NCBI GenBank assembly: GCA_016808115.1
Contig: JAEQBH010005432.1
Coordinates: 62,001-126,000 of the forward strand
DNA: 64,000 nt
Direction of reading: 5' to 3'
From: Tetrastigma voinierianum
Lineage: Eukaryota; Streptophyta; Magnoliopsida; Vitales; Vitaceae
Under the pieces are notes generated by a model. The model worked only from the letters and a program-made list of their open reading frames with translations, ran no database searches and was not told the DNA's origin. Both the position numbers and the translations under genes were made by a program. Each line of letters begins with the position of its first letter. The first letter of the stretch is position 1. Shown in pieces: positions 26,504 to 39,080 of the stretch.

Positions 26504-26986
26504 GATTGTTTGCCATGACATGTGTACTTAGGTGGGGAGTAACCCACGTAGGAAATTATCACCCTGCGGGTTTTGCTCACCACGGCTTGAGGTTCATGAC
26601 TAAGTCTGAGGAAGTGTAAGGACTGGCACTCACTAAAGGTCGCGTTTTAGAAGAAAGGCGGGTTGTGGCTTTGAGTATTCGTTTTGTAGAACATGTATTA
26701 AAACTTTAAATTTTGATATATGTTTTAGTTAAGTATTATGTACTTGAACCATTGGTATACTTAGTTAATGTAATTTTGTAGTATTGATGCATGTGGGCCC
26801 AATTGGCGATTTGCGCATATGGACTGGTGTGGTCATTGTTGGTGGGGCGGGTTTTGTACCTTGGATGAAATAGTACAAGCGGAGACTCGCCCAATTTTCG
26901 TGAGTGGTGTCGGGTTGCAGACATCCATGAGTATTCGCGAGGTTGTGGGTTTAATCACTTGAACCCAGGAAATGGGCGTGCGAAGC

Positions 26987-26998
26987 AGTATCGGAAGC
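26987..26998 (+). promoter_or_regulatory. Degenerate primer binding site of R1
   Basis: AGTATCGGAAGC sits just after the 5' LTR end, in the place of TGGTATCAGAGC. A second copy-like block, GTTTAGGTATGTGATTACCTAGG, follows at about 27091, as in the related element at 37313. Confidence 0.5.
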
Positions 26999-27327
26999 TT
27001 GGGTATCTGAATACACAAAGGCAGGGACTTGGGCTTAGGCCATGGTCATTAAGGTGTGAGAGCACCACAACTTGGTGTGGCTCGATGTTAAAGTTTAGGT
27101 ATGTGATTACCTAGGCAGTCACGGGACAGGATTAATACACTACATGCATTGTGATTTATGTGTGATTGGGTGTATAACATGATGTGTGATTATGTTGTGT
27201 TCTTTGCATGCTTCATGAGTAGCATAGGAGAAAGTGTTGAACATTAGGGTCGAGAAAACCAAACCCTAAATTTGAGGTTTCAGATTGGTTCGAGAATTTT
27301 TGGGCAAAATGGTCGAGTGAGCGAAAA

Positions 27328-27742
<415 letters not shown>

Positions 27743-27829
27743 AGTGCTTAGGTTGGTGGAACAAAATGAAAAAAAAAAAAGAAAGTAGGAGGCTAGATGG
27801 GCTCACGCCCATACGCTTTGTCTTTGGAT

Positions 27830-28460
27830 CACCGATACGAGGGGATTGTATCATGACATAGAGTGGGGATACTGGTCGGGGCGCAGCCGAGGCCCTGATC
27901 GGCCCGGGACTCGAGCCCCGCGGCCCGGTAGGGGCATGCGCCGCGTCCACGGCCAGTGAGAGGGGGCCACGATCTGGCCGGCCGTCTTGCAAGGGAGCTT
28001 CGCCGCGATGGGAATGGCACAGCCATAGAGTGGTGTGATACAAAAAAATTGTATCGTGGCTGAAGAGAGACTTTGGAGTCGCAATCTGTGCGCCGAGGGC
28101 TGCAATCTGGCCCAGCAACGTGCGCCATCGCCACAGCTCTAAGGGCTGCGACACTTGTGCCCTTGAAGCGACATGGCCCAGTATGATACGCGATAGCGGG
28201 GGCTAGGGTCGCGATGCAAAGCAATGTATCGTGGCCGGAAGGGGCTGTGACCTGGCTGTGTCCGCGACACGGCCTTTATGACACGGCGCGCCCGGCGCAA
28301 CGTGTGCTGCGACGACACAGCGGGGCATGGCCTGCGACATAGCATACTGTGCGCCCACAATCTGACCCAGCGCGCTCCCATGACACAAGGCCTTTGCGCT
28401 CAGCACGAGTGCGCGACTGGGTTCCCGAGGGTGCACCCGACTAGTCTTGACTCGTGCAGC
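27830..28460. other. GC-rich island inside the R1 internal region
   Basis: A 600-base stretch rich in CG dinucleotides sits in an A+T-rich element. Short motifs recur: TGCGACAC-like, GACACGGC and CGCGCC words, and CTGACCCAGCG versus CTGGCCCAGCAACG. No plus-strand coding frame is recognisable. The long minus-strand frames reflect base composition. It may be a captured segment or a decayed tandem array. Confidence 0.5.
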
Positions 28461-28737
28461 ATTACGAGTCACTATTTGAGTCACTTTTAGGACACTATTC
28501 ATGAGCACTATTCACGAGGTTTTCCAAAAAAATAAATAAATAAATAAAATATTTTTAAAATGAAAAAAAAAAAATTTGTTGTATATGATTTAATTTATGA
28601 ACTTATTGTCTTACATTACCTATGAATGCATGGACATTGTGTATGAAATGTTTTTAGTATGTAAATAGTGTCTCGAGGCTATCTTTACACCTTAGAGATA
28701 CTACATTGAATCTTAACTTGTCATTTGACATATGTAG

Positions 28738-29330
28738 ATGGCTAGTGCGGGCGGGCGTGAGGTGATCCACGAGGTGCTAGCGAAGCACCACGGTATTTGA
28801 CCGGCGGGCCTTTGTTGAAATTTGTAGGGATTCTTGGTGCTTTGCATTTACCTGAAGCTAGTGCGTGGTGGCCGAGGAAGTGGGAGTAACCTCCCAGGAG
28901 GTTGAGCCGCGTCATCCTCCGATATTCACAGAGGGAGAAGATCCGATGGTGGCAAACCATTGGCTCATGCAGGTTGAGAAGGTATTGGAAGCTATGGTGA
29001 TTGCCTCGATCGACCGGGGATGGATAGCTGCATTGACATAAATTGAGGCCGAGTGTGGAGCGGGCGAAGACCTCTAGAGATCTAGAGGCAATGACATGGG
29101 CAAAGTTCCATGATCTTTTCATGGGCGAGTATTTTCCGGCCACTGCTAGACATGCAAAGGCCCAAGAGTTCCTAGAGCTAAGGCAAGGAATGATGACAGT
29201 GATGGAGTATATGGCCCGGATTGTCGAGTTGGCGCGTTTAGTGATGTATGTGGGCCGCGAGACATAGCGAGTTAGGAGGTTTGAGAATGGGGTGGGTTGT
29301 CCATTCGGGAAAGATCGTAGGAGCTCGCTA
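28738..29330 (+). pseudogene. Ty3/gypsy gag remnant (retrotransposon capsid)
   Basis: Gag forms the particle that packages element RNA. In successive frames the sequence shows an N-terminal DPMVANHWLMQVEKVLEAM (near 28943) and then a retrotrans_gag core: TWAKFHDLFMGEYFP (near 29094), then EFLELRQGMMTVMEYMARI to 29222. An ATG at 28738 in GTAGATGGC is a plausible original start. Frames change at least twice and there are stops. Possible zinc-knuckle traces (CYL, then a G-rich stretch) occur near 29530 and 29807. The family name is from the core motif; Tekay-type affiliation is inferred. Confidence 0.75.
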
Positions 29331-29909
29331 CGGGACATGGACTCCATGGTCGGGAACAACCCTGGCCAGTAGAGAAAGATGGGGATGCAGGTGTCCACGA
29401 GTTGCGGATCTTCCCGGTGAGAAGAGGGAGGATGACCTTCTTCTGGTTCGGAAGAATTAGAAGGCTGCTTCACGGGTTTAGGGACCGGGGGACCCAGGGA
29501 TGGGGCATGTAGTCGGGCGGGGTAGATGATATGTTATTTGTATGCCGGCCGGCTGGGCATGAGGCCAGGATTACTTTGGAGATAGGGATCCTAGGATTTT
29601 GGGGCTGACATAGTCTCAATTAATTGCCAAGATAGGAGGGATCGGTTTATTCCGCCACACCTAGTATGGGTCGGGAGGGGCCAGGGTTTCGGTCGCGGTC
29701 TTCATCTGAGCACCTTCGAGCACGGTGGGCCGGAAGGCCGAGTGTGGGTCGAGGTCAAGGACATGGCTCACAGGCCGGGACTTCTAGTCAGGCAGGGCAG
29801 ACGATATGTTATTTCTCTTAGACGGCTTAGGCATATGGGACCGAAGTTGTCACAGGAGCAAAGGTCTCGTAGTCTTTGGCGACGTTCAAATTAGTTGGAT
29901 ATGCAAGGT
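29331..29909 (+). other. Gag 3' region of R1 with internal repeats
   Basis: No continuous frame. Two related blocks, GGCGGGGTAGATGATATGTTATTT near 29516 and CAGGGCAGACGATATGTTATTT near 29793, lie about 280 bases apart, so this part may have been duplicated. It sits where a gag-pol junction with a zinc knuckle would be expected. Confidence 0.4.
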
Positions 29910-30180
29910 ACGTTTCTACTCTTGCACTTGTTGACTAGAGTAGCGTTTAAATTGGATGCATCATATTCATTCATTAATGCATCTTGTGTGACAAATTTTG
30001 AAACCCAGAGGTTGGGGCCTTTAGAGAAGCAGTGTGGATGTTCTTCTAGGATGTAGGGTGAAAGGATGACTGATAGGTTGGGATTGTGAGGTTAAAGATC
30101 CCGGGTCACATCATGGTGGACCCCGAGGATCTCATCTAGTTAGGTGTGGGTGCACGGTGACATCGCATCGGGTAGTTTTA
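29910..30180 (+). pseudogene. Retroelement aspartic protease remnant
   Basis: One frame reads LDASYSFINASCV near 29950, which resembles the DSGASHSFI active-site loop of chromovirus proteases with the D-S/T-G triad damaged. A further short homologous stretch follows after a frame change. It precedes the tandem array that replaces the rest of pol. Weak but positionally right after gag. Confidence 0.45.
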
Positions 30181-30369
30181 CGTTGCACGGTATTGTCATT
30201 CACTGCTCTGGGATGTGGGTTGAGTTTGTCTTTGGATGCATCGATGAAGACTCATAGTTGAAATCGGGAAATGAGAGTAGTGTGTGTGTTGACAAAAAGC
30301 AGAAGGGGGTCATTAATCCCTCGGGTGAAAAGCACGGAATTAGGGTGAGGAGACCCGGTGTGTCAGAAA

Positions 30370-30735
30370 GGTGCATGTGGGTGTAGGGCCGGGGAGATAT
30401 CCTGAATTTCTGTGTGGGTGTAAGAGACCCAGGGAGATATCCCGAATTTATGTGTGGGTGTAAGAGACCTAGGAAGATATCCCAAATTTCTGTGTGGGTG
30501 TAAGAGACCCGTGGAGATATCCGAAATTTCTGTGTGGGTGTAAGAGACCCGGGGAGATATCCCGAATTTCTGTGTGGGTGTAAGAGACCTGTGGAGATAT
30601 CCGAAACTTCTGTGTGGGTGTAAGAGACCCGTGGTGATATCCGAAATTTTTGTGTGGGTGTAAGAGACCCGTGGAGACATCCGAAATTTCTGTATGGGTG
30701 TAAGAGACCCGTGGAGATATTCGAAATTTCTGTTG
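30370..30735. repeat. 40-bp tandem array in R1
   Basis: About nine units of TGTGTGGGTGTAAGAGACCC, then GTGGAGATATCCGAAATTTC. Units are 39-40 bases with few differences. The 189-codon minus-strand frame over it is a repeat artefact. Confidence 0.9.
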
Positions 30736-31100
30736 CCCGAGAGAGAAAACACATGGTCATGGTTATCACATAGACTTAGAGTTGGGTGATAGGAGTCGGG
30801 ACTAACTTCGGATTAGTTACCCATTGGCGAATTGCATTGGGAGTTGGTGAGCCGGCAAGGGCTCGGTGTATGGATGTCATTCATGACATGGATTAGGATG
30901 ACGACCCATTGGGTTGTCAGTGATTGTGACCTTAGGAAGGTCAGCGTTTGCACACCAAGCAGAGGTTGTGTAGGGTTACGCCGTGCGTGGTTTTGGTCAT
31001 TTAATACTTAAATGACTAGTTTATGCATGGTATAGTGCACGTTGCATATGCATGTGTGATTCGTAGTGATTGTACAAAATTTTGGGACGAGAATTCCTTT

Positions 31101-31113
31101 TAAGGAGGGAGAA
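31101..31113 (+). promoter_or_regulatory. Polypurine tract of R1
   Basis: AAGGAGGGAGAA lies immediately before the 3' LTR start TGTAAAGC. This is the expected plus-strand primer. Confidence 0.75.
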
Positions 31114-32797
31114 TGTAAAGCAGAAAAATTTTAATTTTAGAAAAAATTAAAGCGGTAATTTTGGTCAAAATCCGAAATTTTTCTAGATCTCGAATTACGA
31201 AACGGACTTCACCGTTGGAATTTTATTGCGAAATCTAGCTACCACGTCGAATTTCGTCGAATTTTGAGACAGTCGGAATTTCACATTTTTTGAGGCATCG
31301 GGTGTCGAGTGCCGTAAAACAGCTTGTGAAAGACATGTGATGTAACAAAAGTCACCTACTACATGTACCCATGTGACACATGTTGCATGATTAGTGAGAG
31401 GATGAGATGAATGAGAAACTAGATTAAGGCGAAAAATTGTGTCAAAATCCAAAACTTTGGGACATAAATGGAATTTTTGGAAATGTTAAGTGAATAAGAC
31501 AAGAAGGAATAGTCTTCTTCTCCATTGGAACAAGAGAAAAACGGGTAGTAGGCTGAGATTCCAGATTTTAAAGAGAGAGTGTGTGACTTCTCTCTATATT
31601 TCCTGCCATTCGGACCGTCGGTTCTCGACGAAGCAAGAAGCAAAGTTGATCTATGCGGCGAGGGCTACGCGTGGGCACCGATTTTGTGGAGTTCCGACAA
31701 CTCCAAGAGGTAGGAATCTTTTCCTACTTGTGTTATTCTTTTGCTAAGAGCCAAGTGAATGGTTAGGGATATTCTGAGGTTTGACTTAGTCGCGTTTAGG
31801 TCTGAAACATTTGAGCTAGAGGTAAGAAAATCTATTGTGTGGCGTGAGCGGTCTTGAGCTGAGGTTTCAGCATTCCACGTGATTTTCGTGTGATTTTGTA
31901 TGGTTTAGGTGATTCAAAGTGAATTGCTTGATTGGTTAATTAGCCCATGTGAGCTAATTTTAGTGTTATTGTTGTAATTTGAATAACATGAATTATGTGA
32001 ATTTAATTATGTTGATATATCCATGAAAAATATATTAGCATGAATATTTTGGAATTGGCATAATGAATTATATATGCACTAGGGTACCCTAGAATATTAG
32101 GTGTGAGTGCATGACATGAAAGAAAACAAAAACGAAAATGTTTGTGAAAGGAATTTAAAAGCGGGGCTTCAGTCGTAGTTTTGAGAACAAAAAGCTTTTG
32201 TTTGAAAATTGTATTTTACTCGCATTTGGCTTAGGCATGTGTGAGGGAGTCGGTGAGGACTCGAGACATGGGATTGGGCCTTAGACATTCAAGTAGGATC
32301 ATGTATTTACTTGAGTGTGATTGTTTGCTATGACATGTGCACTTAGGTGAGGAAGTAAGCCACATGAGAGGCCTCACTCGGGCTTTGCTCACCGAGGATC
32401 ACTGCTGAATTACGGGAGTGTCAGGAGGAGACGGCACTGCTGGGAGCCGCGTTTTAAGAAGAAAGCAGTTGTGGCTTTGGGTATTCATTTTGTAGAACAT
32501 GTATTAAAACTTTAGAATACGATATATGTTTTGGTTAGAGTATTGTAATAACTCTTGAACTATTGGTATATAGTTGATGTAATTTTGTGAGTATTGATGC
32601 ATGGGCCCAAGTGGCTAATTTTACTCGCATATGGACCCGGTGTGGTCGTTGTTAATTGTTGGGACAAGTTTTGTACCTTGGGTAGAGCTCCCCGTACAAA
32701 GGAGACTCTGCTCGATTTTCGTGAATGGTGTCGGGTTGCAGACATCCTGGCTCCTTGAGTTGACGAGGTTGTCAGGACCCCGAAATGGGGCGTCACA
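31114..32797 (+). repeat. R1 3' LTR
   Basis: It starts TGTAAAGCAG and ends CCCGAAATGGGGCGTCACA, and is uninterrupted. ACTCCAAGAGGTAGGAATCTTTTCCTAC lies near 31700-31727, where GTAGGAA and TTCCTAC form a 7-base stem with loop TCTT. Length 1684. Confidence 0.85.
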
Positions 32798-33321
32798 TAT
32801 TGTCTCATTCGAGTTCGTTTCTATTCCGAAACAATTTATTTCTTTTCAATTCACTTTATTTTAAATGAACTTAGCTCAAACAATTTCCCGACTTGTGAGA
32901 TTTTCGTAAAAATCTCGTCCCTAAAGTCACTGATGACTTATTACCTAGAAAATCGCAAAATATTCCGCTTGTCTCATAATTCGACGAAACTTTTCTGGGT
33001 CACTAGATTTCGCGAAGGCAGATTTAACGGCTGTGGATTTAGATCATCAAGATCTAGAGAATTTTCTAGGCTTCCCTGAACCATTCGGGTAATTTATTAT
33101 TATTATTATCCTTTAACTAAGTAAAGTTTCCATGATTTGTACTTTCACTCCTCCACTTTCCTTAATTGCAAAAGTACCATCATTCTTTGAAAACTTTACA
33201 ATTTCATCATAAACAACTTCAAAATACTACTATGGCACTTAACTAATTAAAGGAAGCCATTGGTGCATATGCGACCCTAATTGCAAGTATAAATGCGCCC
33301 CTCTTGGGACAGGGCGTTACA

Positions 33322-34610
33322 TTAATAACCATAACTATTAAAGGATTAAGAAGAAAATGTTTAGGAACAAAAACTCTAGTACATATATGATGATAGTTGT
33401 TGAATGAATATGGGAAAAGCAATGACCAGCAAGTACAAATAGATATGAATAATAATATATGAATAGTTTATTGTATGCCAGACTTCATGATGAGTCTTAA
33501 AGACTTACAACAAGATATTAAAATATGAATTAAAACCAAAGTATATAAACAGCAAGTTAAAAGAAGTAATTTAGTAATTAATATAGGATTTATTGGAAGA
33601 TGTACAAATTACGAAGATAATAAAGTAAAAATAAAAATAGAAGATATAGTAAATTTATTAGCCACAAAAGAAGTAGGAATGGTTAAACCCTGTAATAAAT
33701 GCAGAAAATTTAGCAAGGTTAGAATGGAATTTAGAAGACTTTAGCAAACAAACAAAAACAATTATACCAAAATCTTCCTTAGTATACCAAAATACTTTTG
33801 GAAAAACTAGTATAAGATTTATAGATTATAAAAAAGATAATGATCACCAAGAAAGTGAAGAATGCTAAGAAAAATTAACATAAATAGTAATAGATTATAT
33901 ATTTTTAGAAGAAAAGACTTATCCAATAAAGAGAATTTTCTATCAAGCAGATGGATTAATAGAAAATGATGATGAAATATTAGAAATAGAAGCATTAGCA
34001 TTACAAAAGGGAAAAATTGAAGAAGACGAAAGGTTAACTTATGATATATTAGGAAATATAGTTGTTATAGAATTAATAGAAGAAAATGAAATAATAGTTA
34101 AACAAAAAGAAAATTTAGATATGATGAAAGATGATATAAGTACTACAACCTCTCTTATACCTTTTACTAGAAGTCAACCTATGAGAGCAACACATAGTGG
34201 AGAAGGAAAATTGCCTAGACCACAAGTAAGCCATATAAATAGACCTAAACCAAGTCAAACATATGATGAATCTATAGATTTCAGACCTAAAGGAAGACCA
34301 TACCCATAGAAAAACCCTATAAATTCCAAGGACGGCCTTCAGAACAAATATTAAACATAGCAGCTCATGATCCACAATTATGGAATAGTGTAATAGATGT
34401 ATGGAAATACCCAATATTAGCAAAAGTATGGAAGAACATACCTCAAGAAACTGACCAGGAAACCATGTATAAATATTTAGAAACCTTTTTAGTAGAAAGT
34501 ACTAGAGCATCATGGGAATCATATAAGATAAATTTTAGAGAAAATTCTAATAATATACTCAACCTAGGAGCTAATCCATATAATTTGGTAAATCAGTTAA
34601 TGAATCTAGT
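33322..34610 (+). pseudogene. Caulimovirid movement-protein and ORF1 middle region, broken
   Basis: Immediately after the TTAAT duplication the movement-protein domain interrupted at 17256 resumes (KGLRRKC and CMPDFMMSLKDLQ blocks between 33350 and 33520). Later frames show SIRFIDYKK (near 33808), a long acidic linker and, from 34465, a 60-codon open stretch with RASWESYKINF and NPYNLVNQLMNL, typical of the region ahead of the coat protein. Frames shift repeatedly and contain stops. The piece ends at 34610 in CTAGT, near the second nest. Confidence 0.75.
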
Positions 34611-34616
34611 GGCCCA

Positions 34617-37313
34617 TGTAAACACAGGAAAGATAGAAATTTTCAAAAATGGCAAAATGATAATAATAATAATAATAATAAATTTTCATAATGGTTCAAG
34701 GAAGCCTAGAAAATTCTCTAGATCTCGAATGATGAAGCAGTGCGCCGTTAAATTTGTCTCATAAAATCTAGTGATCGAGAAAAATTTAGTCAATTACAAG
34801 ACAATGAATATTTCCGCAGTTTTACGGTGGTGAGTTCTTGATAATTTCGGGGAAGAGATTTTACGAGAATCTTTGGAGTCAGGAAATAACTGGAGTTAAG
34901 TTCATTTAAAATGAATTGAACTGAAAAGAAATAAATTGTTTCGGGATAGAAATAAACCCGGACGGGTCATGGACGCATGGAGGGAAGTGGGCCCCGCATC
35001 CAACTTAAACTTAAATGGGAAAAAAAAAAGGAAAAGAAAAGAAAAAGATGACATTTTCTCCACTTTTTAGGAAATTTCGGACAGTGGGCGTGAGTTAGAG
35101 AGAAATAGAATGGAAAACCTATCGCTACTCCTCTACAATCTGAGAGATCAGTGGTGAGAATCAAGTGACAAGATTTAAGTTCATCTACTCGGCAGGGGCT
35201 ATGCGTGAATACCCAAACGACCACCTTGTTCGTTTAAGATTTCATGTTTGGAGAAAGAAAAGTTAGAGAGAAGCTCACCTTCTCTAAGATCTACGAGCTT
35301 TCGAATGGTGGGTCTCACATCGGGCCAAGACTTAAAGTCGGAGTACTCGTCAAGGGCAACGCGTGGACACCGAAATCAAGAATTTTCGTCAAAGATTCGA
35401 GCGGAAAGTTCAGGAGGTCGTGGGTTTCGAGCTTCTAGGTCTTCGGAAGGTTTCGTCTTCACTCCAAGAGGTAGGGAACCTTTCTACTCAGGTTTATTTT
35501 CCATCTAGGAGTCGTTTTGGTCTTGGCTGAGCCCTAGGGACTATTTGGATGGTGCTCTCGAGCACCGGAAGCATAAAAAAAAAAATCTACTGCTTATGTC
35601 ACTGTTCATGTGAAGCTTCCAACTTTGGATAGCCATAACTTTTTTGTCTGAACTCCGATTCGCACGTTCTTAGACTCTATAGAAAGCCCTTTAAGTATAG
35701 AATCCATCTATATAGATTTGCTCCACTAATTTGTCTATTATGTCCAATGACTAAAAATTGTAGGCCCCTGCTGGTTCTAAGCGTAAGTCACTGTTCATAT
35801 GAGGCCTCTAACTTTGGACAGTCATAACTTTCTCGTCCGAACTCCGATTCGCGTGTTATTGGACTCTATGAAAATCCCCTTGAGTCTAGAATCTATCCAT
35901 ATTCCTTTGAATGGCATTTGGTGTCCACGTATTTTCTAAAAATTTAATTGTAGCACCAAGTGTGCAAATTGCTTGGTTGTGATGACGCATGTGGTCTAAT
36001 ACATTGAAATTGGTGTATGTTGTTTGGTGATTATATGCATGTTAATATAATTATCCATGAGGCTTGGGTAAATGCATGAGTTTGTGTATGATTGAGGCCA
36101 TTTCATGGCTTGTTGTAGGCTACTTATTGTGGACTCGATATGTCCTGATTAGGCCTAGGGTTAAAGTAATATGAATTACTCAGTGGTAATGACTTATGAT
36201 GTCAATACGTGTATTGATATGTTGGCTTAAGAGGTATTATTGAATTAGTGGAATTTATGTGTTCATTGATATAACTTTCCAATTGGTGTATGGGTTGAAA
36301 TACAGGTAAACGCGGTACGCCTGCATTCATATATGCGTATGGTGATAGGCAATGGCATATTGCATTGCATTTATCTTAAATACATTGCATTTATGCGATA
36401 TCGCATGAAATGAATTGTGGTGCATGGGAGAAAAATCAGCATTGTGTTTGGTATTGATGTTGGTTTTGGTCTAGGGACAGTCCCAAAAGGTCGCATGAAT
36501 AATCGGAGGTTGCCCAATACTTTTGAATAAAGTAGTTTGTCGGAGAATGTCCAATAGCTATAAATAAAACTATTTGTCAGAGTATGTCCAATACTTTTGA
36601 ATTGCAAACTAAAACCTTTCTTTGGGGAAACGATTTTTCATCACCGGCATATTGTGTTGAGAGAAGTCGATGAGAGCTTGGTATAGGGATCATGAGGAGT
36701 AGCATCTCATTCATGTCATGTGAATTCATTCTAGGATTGACATAATCGTGGTGGAATGTGTATTGGCATGACCATTGCATGTGCACTTAGGTGGGGAGTA
36801 GCCCTTGTAAAATTTCACTCTACTAGGCATTGCTCACCTAGTCGTGGGACCCCAGCTCGGTGCGAGGATGTGCGGGGAGATGGCGCTCACTGGGGGCGGA
36901 TAATGAAAAGAAAACGGATTGTGGCTTTGATTTATATTTTGTAAAACATGTATTAGAATTCTTAATTTTGATATATGTTTTGTATAAAGTGGTGTAAATT
37001 TAAACTCTTATGGACTATGGTCCATAGTCATGTGCTTATATGTTTGAGTATGGATAAATGGGCCCTATGTGGCCATTTTTACTCGTATGTGGACCCGGTG
37101 TGGTCGTTGTATAATATTGGGACAAATTTCCATGTAAGCACAAGTTTCATTTTTGGGTAGAGCTCCCTGTAAAAATGAGACTACCCGATTTTCGTTAAAT
37201 CCTAGGTCCCGGGAAAAGGGGACACAATGGTGTGGTGTTGGGTTACCCGACATCCACGAATCTTCCGCTGGTTGACGGGTTGTCAACGGACCCTCGGGAT
37301 TTGAGGTGTCATA
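34617..37313 (+). repeat. 5' LTR of a chromovirus-like element (LTR-D copy D3)
   Basis: It begins TGTAAACACAGGAAAG and ends CCTCGGGATTTGAGGTGTCATA (terminal CA apparently mutated), followed by a primer site. It aligns with solo copy D1 over its length. ACTCCAAGAGGTAGGGAACC occurs at 35461-35480. Duplication evidence is imperfect: CTAGT at 34606-34610 against CTAAT at 50385-50389, with six unexplained bases before TG. Confidence 0.75.
36480..36605. repeat. GTCCAATA tandem array in D3
   Basis: Three units of about 45-50 bases with GGAGAATGTCCAATAgnTnT and TTTGAATAAAGTAGTTTGT. Diverged counterpart of 14935-15100. Confidence 0.65.
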
Positions 37314-37316
37314 GCT

Positions 37317-37610
37317 TGGTATCAAAGCATAGGTATACGACTACCTAGGGCTTGAGGGACATGGGCTTAGGCCATGGATATTGTGGTAAAATTGATACCA
37401 GCATCACAGCTTTGTATCAGAGCTTAGGTAAACGATTACCTAGGGAGCTTGGGTGTCAGTATCCACAAGTATGGTCATGATACTAGCTCGTCTCAGCTAG
37501 GTATCAGGCAGGTTGCATGATGGAACGGCCCGCGCATATATGGATCTAGGTCGTCAGATTCATTGAGTTCTGGTGTCATAGTTTTTATATCAAAACGTAG
37601 GTATGTGGTT
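37317..37610 (+). promoter_or_regulatory. Primer binding site with two further copies
   Basis: TGGTATCAAAGC at 37317-37328 follows the LTR end and matches the tRNA-Met site with one mismatch. The block 'TATCA(A/G)A(G/A)C..TAGGTA..ACCTAGG' recurs at about 37412 (TTGTATCAGAGC) and 37585 (TTATATCAAAAC). The third copy is preceded by TGGTGTCATA, which mimics an LTR end. Confidence 0.7.
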
Positions 37611-38199
37611 ACCTAGGAAAAGGATGGGCATTGGGTTTAGACCATTGCATGCATTATACATTTTCATGTTGTGTGATACGTGATTGTGATTATGTGATTG
37701 TGTGTGACAAATTGCGTGAGTTATATACATGGTAGAATGTATATAGGAAAAGATGAACACTAGGGTTAGAAAACATAACCTTAAGATTTCAAAAAATGGA
37801 TGAACAGAATAGTTTAGGATGTTGATGTCTATTAGTGGTTGGCATGTGTGCTAAATGAACAATGAGAAAATCTAGATATGGGCTGAAGGTTGAAACCGTA
37901 ATCGTTGAAGGTTAATTCTCGCCCACAAAGACGGGTGAGTGTTGATCGAGATATGTCGGGATTGTGAGTTAGAGATCTCACGATTCTACTCCGCGGACCT
38001 GAGGGTCATGGACATGTCGAGTTGATGTCATCCTTGGGATGGGTAGTTGGCGGCATACCAAAGTCGTCATCAGCGTGGCGTGGGAGGTTACCGCCTACAC
38101 ACGGGACGGTACTTCGTGTTCGTTTCAGGGACCAACCGCGATGTTTTTCCCGGACAGGTAATACGCGATTCTAGATAGCGCCGAGCGGTTGATGGGTTG
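37611..38199 (+). other. Internal leader and lost gag region
   Basis: It matches the R1 leader (27110-27245) in order of motifs such as GTGTGATACGTGATTGTG and GAACACTAGGGTTAGAAAAC. No gag core is visible; the gag and protease parts appear deleted between here and the RT at 38200. Confidence 0.45.
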
Positions 38200-38718
38200 G
38201 CTAGTTAGCCTTACCACGGAGGGAGCGAGCAAAAGCGAGGGACTTGGATATGCCTCGGATGATGTGCGAAGTATGAGGATGTTTGCGGACGAGCTGCAGG
38301 GTTACCTGAGAGGATGTAGACTTCTGGTAGTGGGTTACGCCACGGCACGTCGCCCATCTCTATGACTACGCATAGGTTAGCACCAATTGAGTTATGGGAA
38401 CTCAAGGCCCAGCTACAGGAGTTGCTGGACAAGGGATTCATTAGACCGAGCACTTCACCATGGGCCGCTCCAGTTATGTTTGCGAAGAAGAAAGACAAGA
38501 CCCTTCGACTGTGCATTGACTACCGACAGTTGAATAGGGTTACAATTAAGAATCGGTATCCATTACCGATGATTGATGATTTGTTTGATCAGCTGAGAGG
38601 GGCATAGGTCTATTCCAAGATAGATCTCCATACCGGGTATCATCAGTTGAGAGTTAGGGAGGCTGGCATCTTTAAGACAGCATTTAGGATGCGGTATGGG
38701 CATTTCGAGTTTACCGTG
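38200..38718 (+). pseudogene. Ty3/gypsy chromovirus reverse transcriptase fragment
   Basis: RT copies element RNA into DNA. The frame from 38362 shows RLAPIELWELKAQLQELLDKG, then WAAPVMFAKKKD, CIDYRQLNRVTIKNRYPLP and an in-frame stop at 38605, then VYSKIDLHTGYHQLRV and HFEFTV at 38718. These are RT fingers and palm motifs of the Tekay/Del clade. The sequence ends just before the MPFGLTNAP and YVDD motifs, so the active site is missing. Upstream, 38200-38361 carries frame-shifted traces of the preceding linker. Confidence 0.85.
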
Positions 38719-38824
38719 TCGTGCACACACACAAGACACTGTCGCCGCATGCACAGTGCTCTGTCGTGCACGCTCCAGGCTCTGTCATGTGTGCGCCTGG
38801 CTCTATCTTTCACACGCCCAGCTC
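38719..38824. other. GC-rich spacer with CTCTGTCGTG words
   Basis: Repeated motifs GTGCTCTGTCGTGCACGCTCC, then GGCTCTGTCATGTGTGCG, resemble the GC-rich arrays near the 3' ends of other LTRs (61990-62240, reverse sense). It separates the truncated RT from a reverse LTR end. Confidence 0.4.
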
Positions 38825-39080
38825 TATGACGCCTCAAATCCGAGGGTCTCATTAAAAACCCGTCCATTTGAGGAATTCCTATGGATTTCGGGTGACCCGA
38901 TACCACATTGTTGTATCCCATTTATCAGGATCCATATTTTCAAAAAAAAAAATTGGGCAGAGTCTCCTTTGTTCGGGGAAATCTACCCAACATACAACCT
39001 ATATAACAGTATAATCATAACCCATCGAGGGTCTCAACAGAAGTAGTATTGACACCACAGGGTCCATCTGTCCATATCCT
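38825..39080 (-). repeat. 3' end of a reverse LTR, left half split by Athila
   Basis: TATGACGCCTCAAATCCGAGGGTC is the reverse of the LTR-D terminus at 37313. The block also shows reverse forms of the TGGTGTCGGGT..CCGACATCC and TCTACCCGATTT boxes. Its other half appears to be 49191-50384. Confidence 0.7.

Larger units (their letters stand above)
19255..26983 (+). repeat. R1 5' LTR, interrupted twice
   Basis: Its own parts are 19255-20302, 24321-24623 and 26504-26983, about 1.83 kb in total against 1.68 kb for the 3' LTR. Order and blocks match the 3' LTR: GTGAGTGCA near 20266, TGTTTGTGAAAGGAA near 24323, CATGTGTGAGGGAGTCGGTG near 24535, and a TAGTATTGATGCATG block near 26780. A GTAGAnnTTCCTAC box lies at 19870. 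The insertions are copy B2 and a reverse R1-type solo LTR. Confidence 0.75.

Noticed and set aside
28742..29473. 243-codon open frame on the minus strand
   Set aside because: It is antisense to the gag core, which has recognisable motifs on the plus strand.
30200..30769. 189-codon open frame on the minus strand
   Set aside because: It is the translation of a 40-bp tandem array (40-residue period) antisense to a retroelement.
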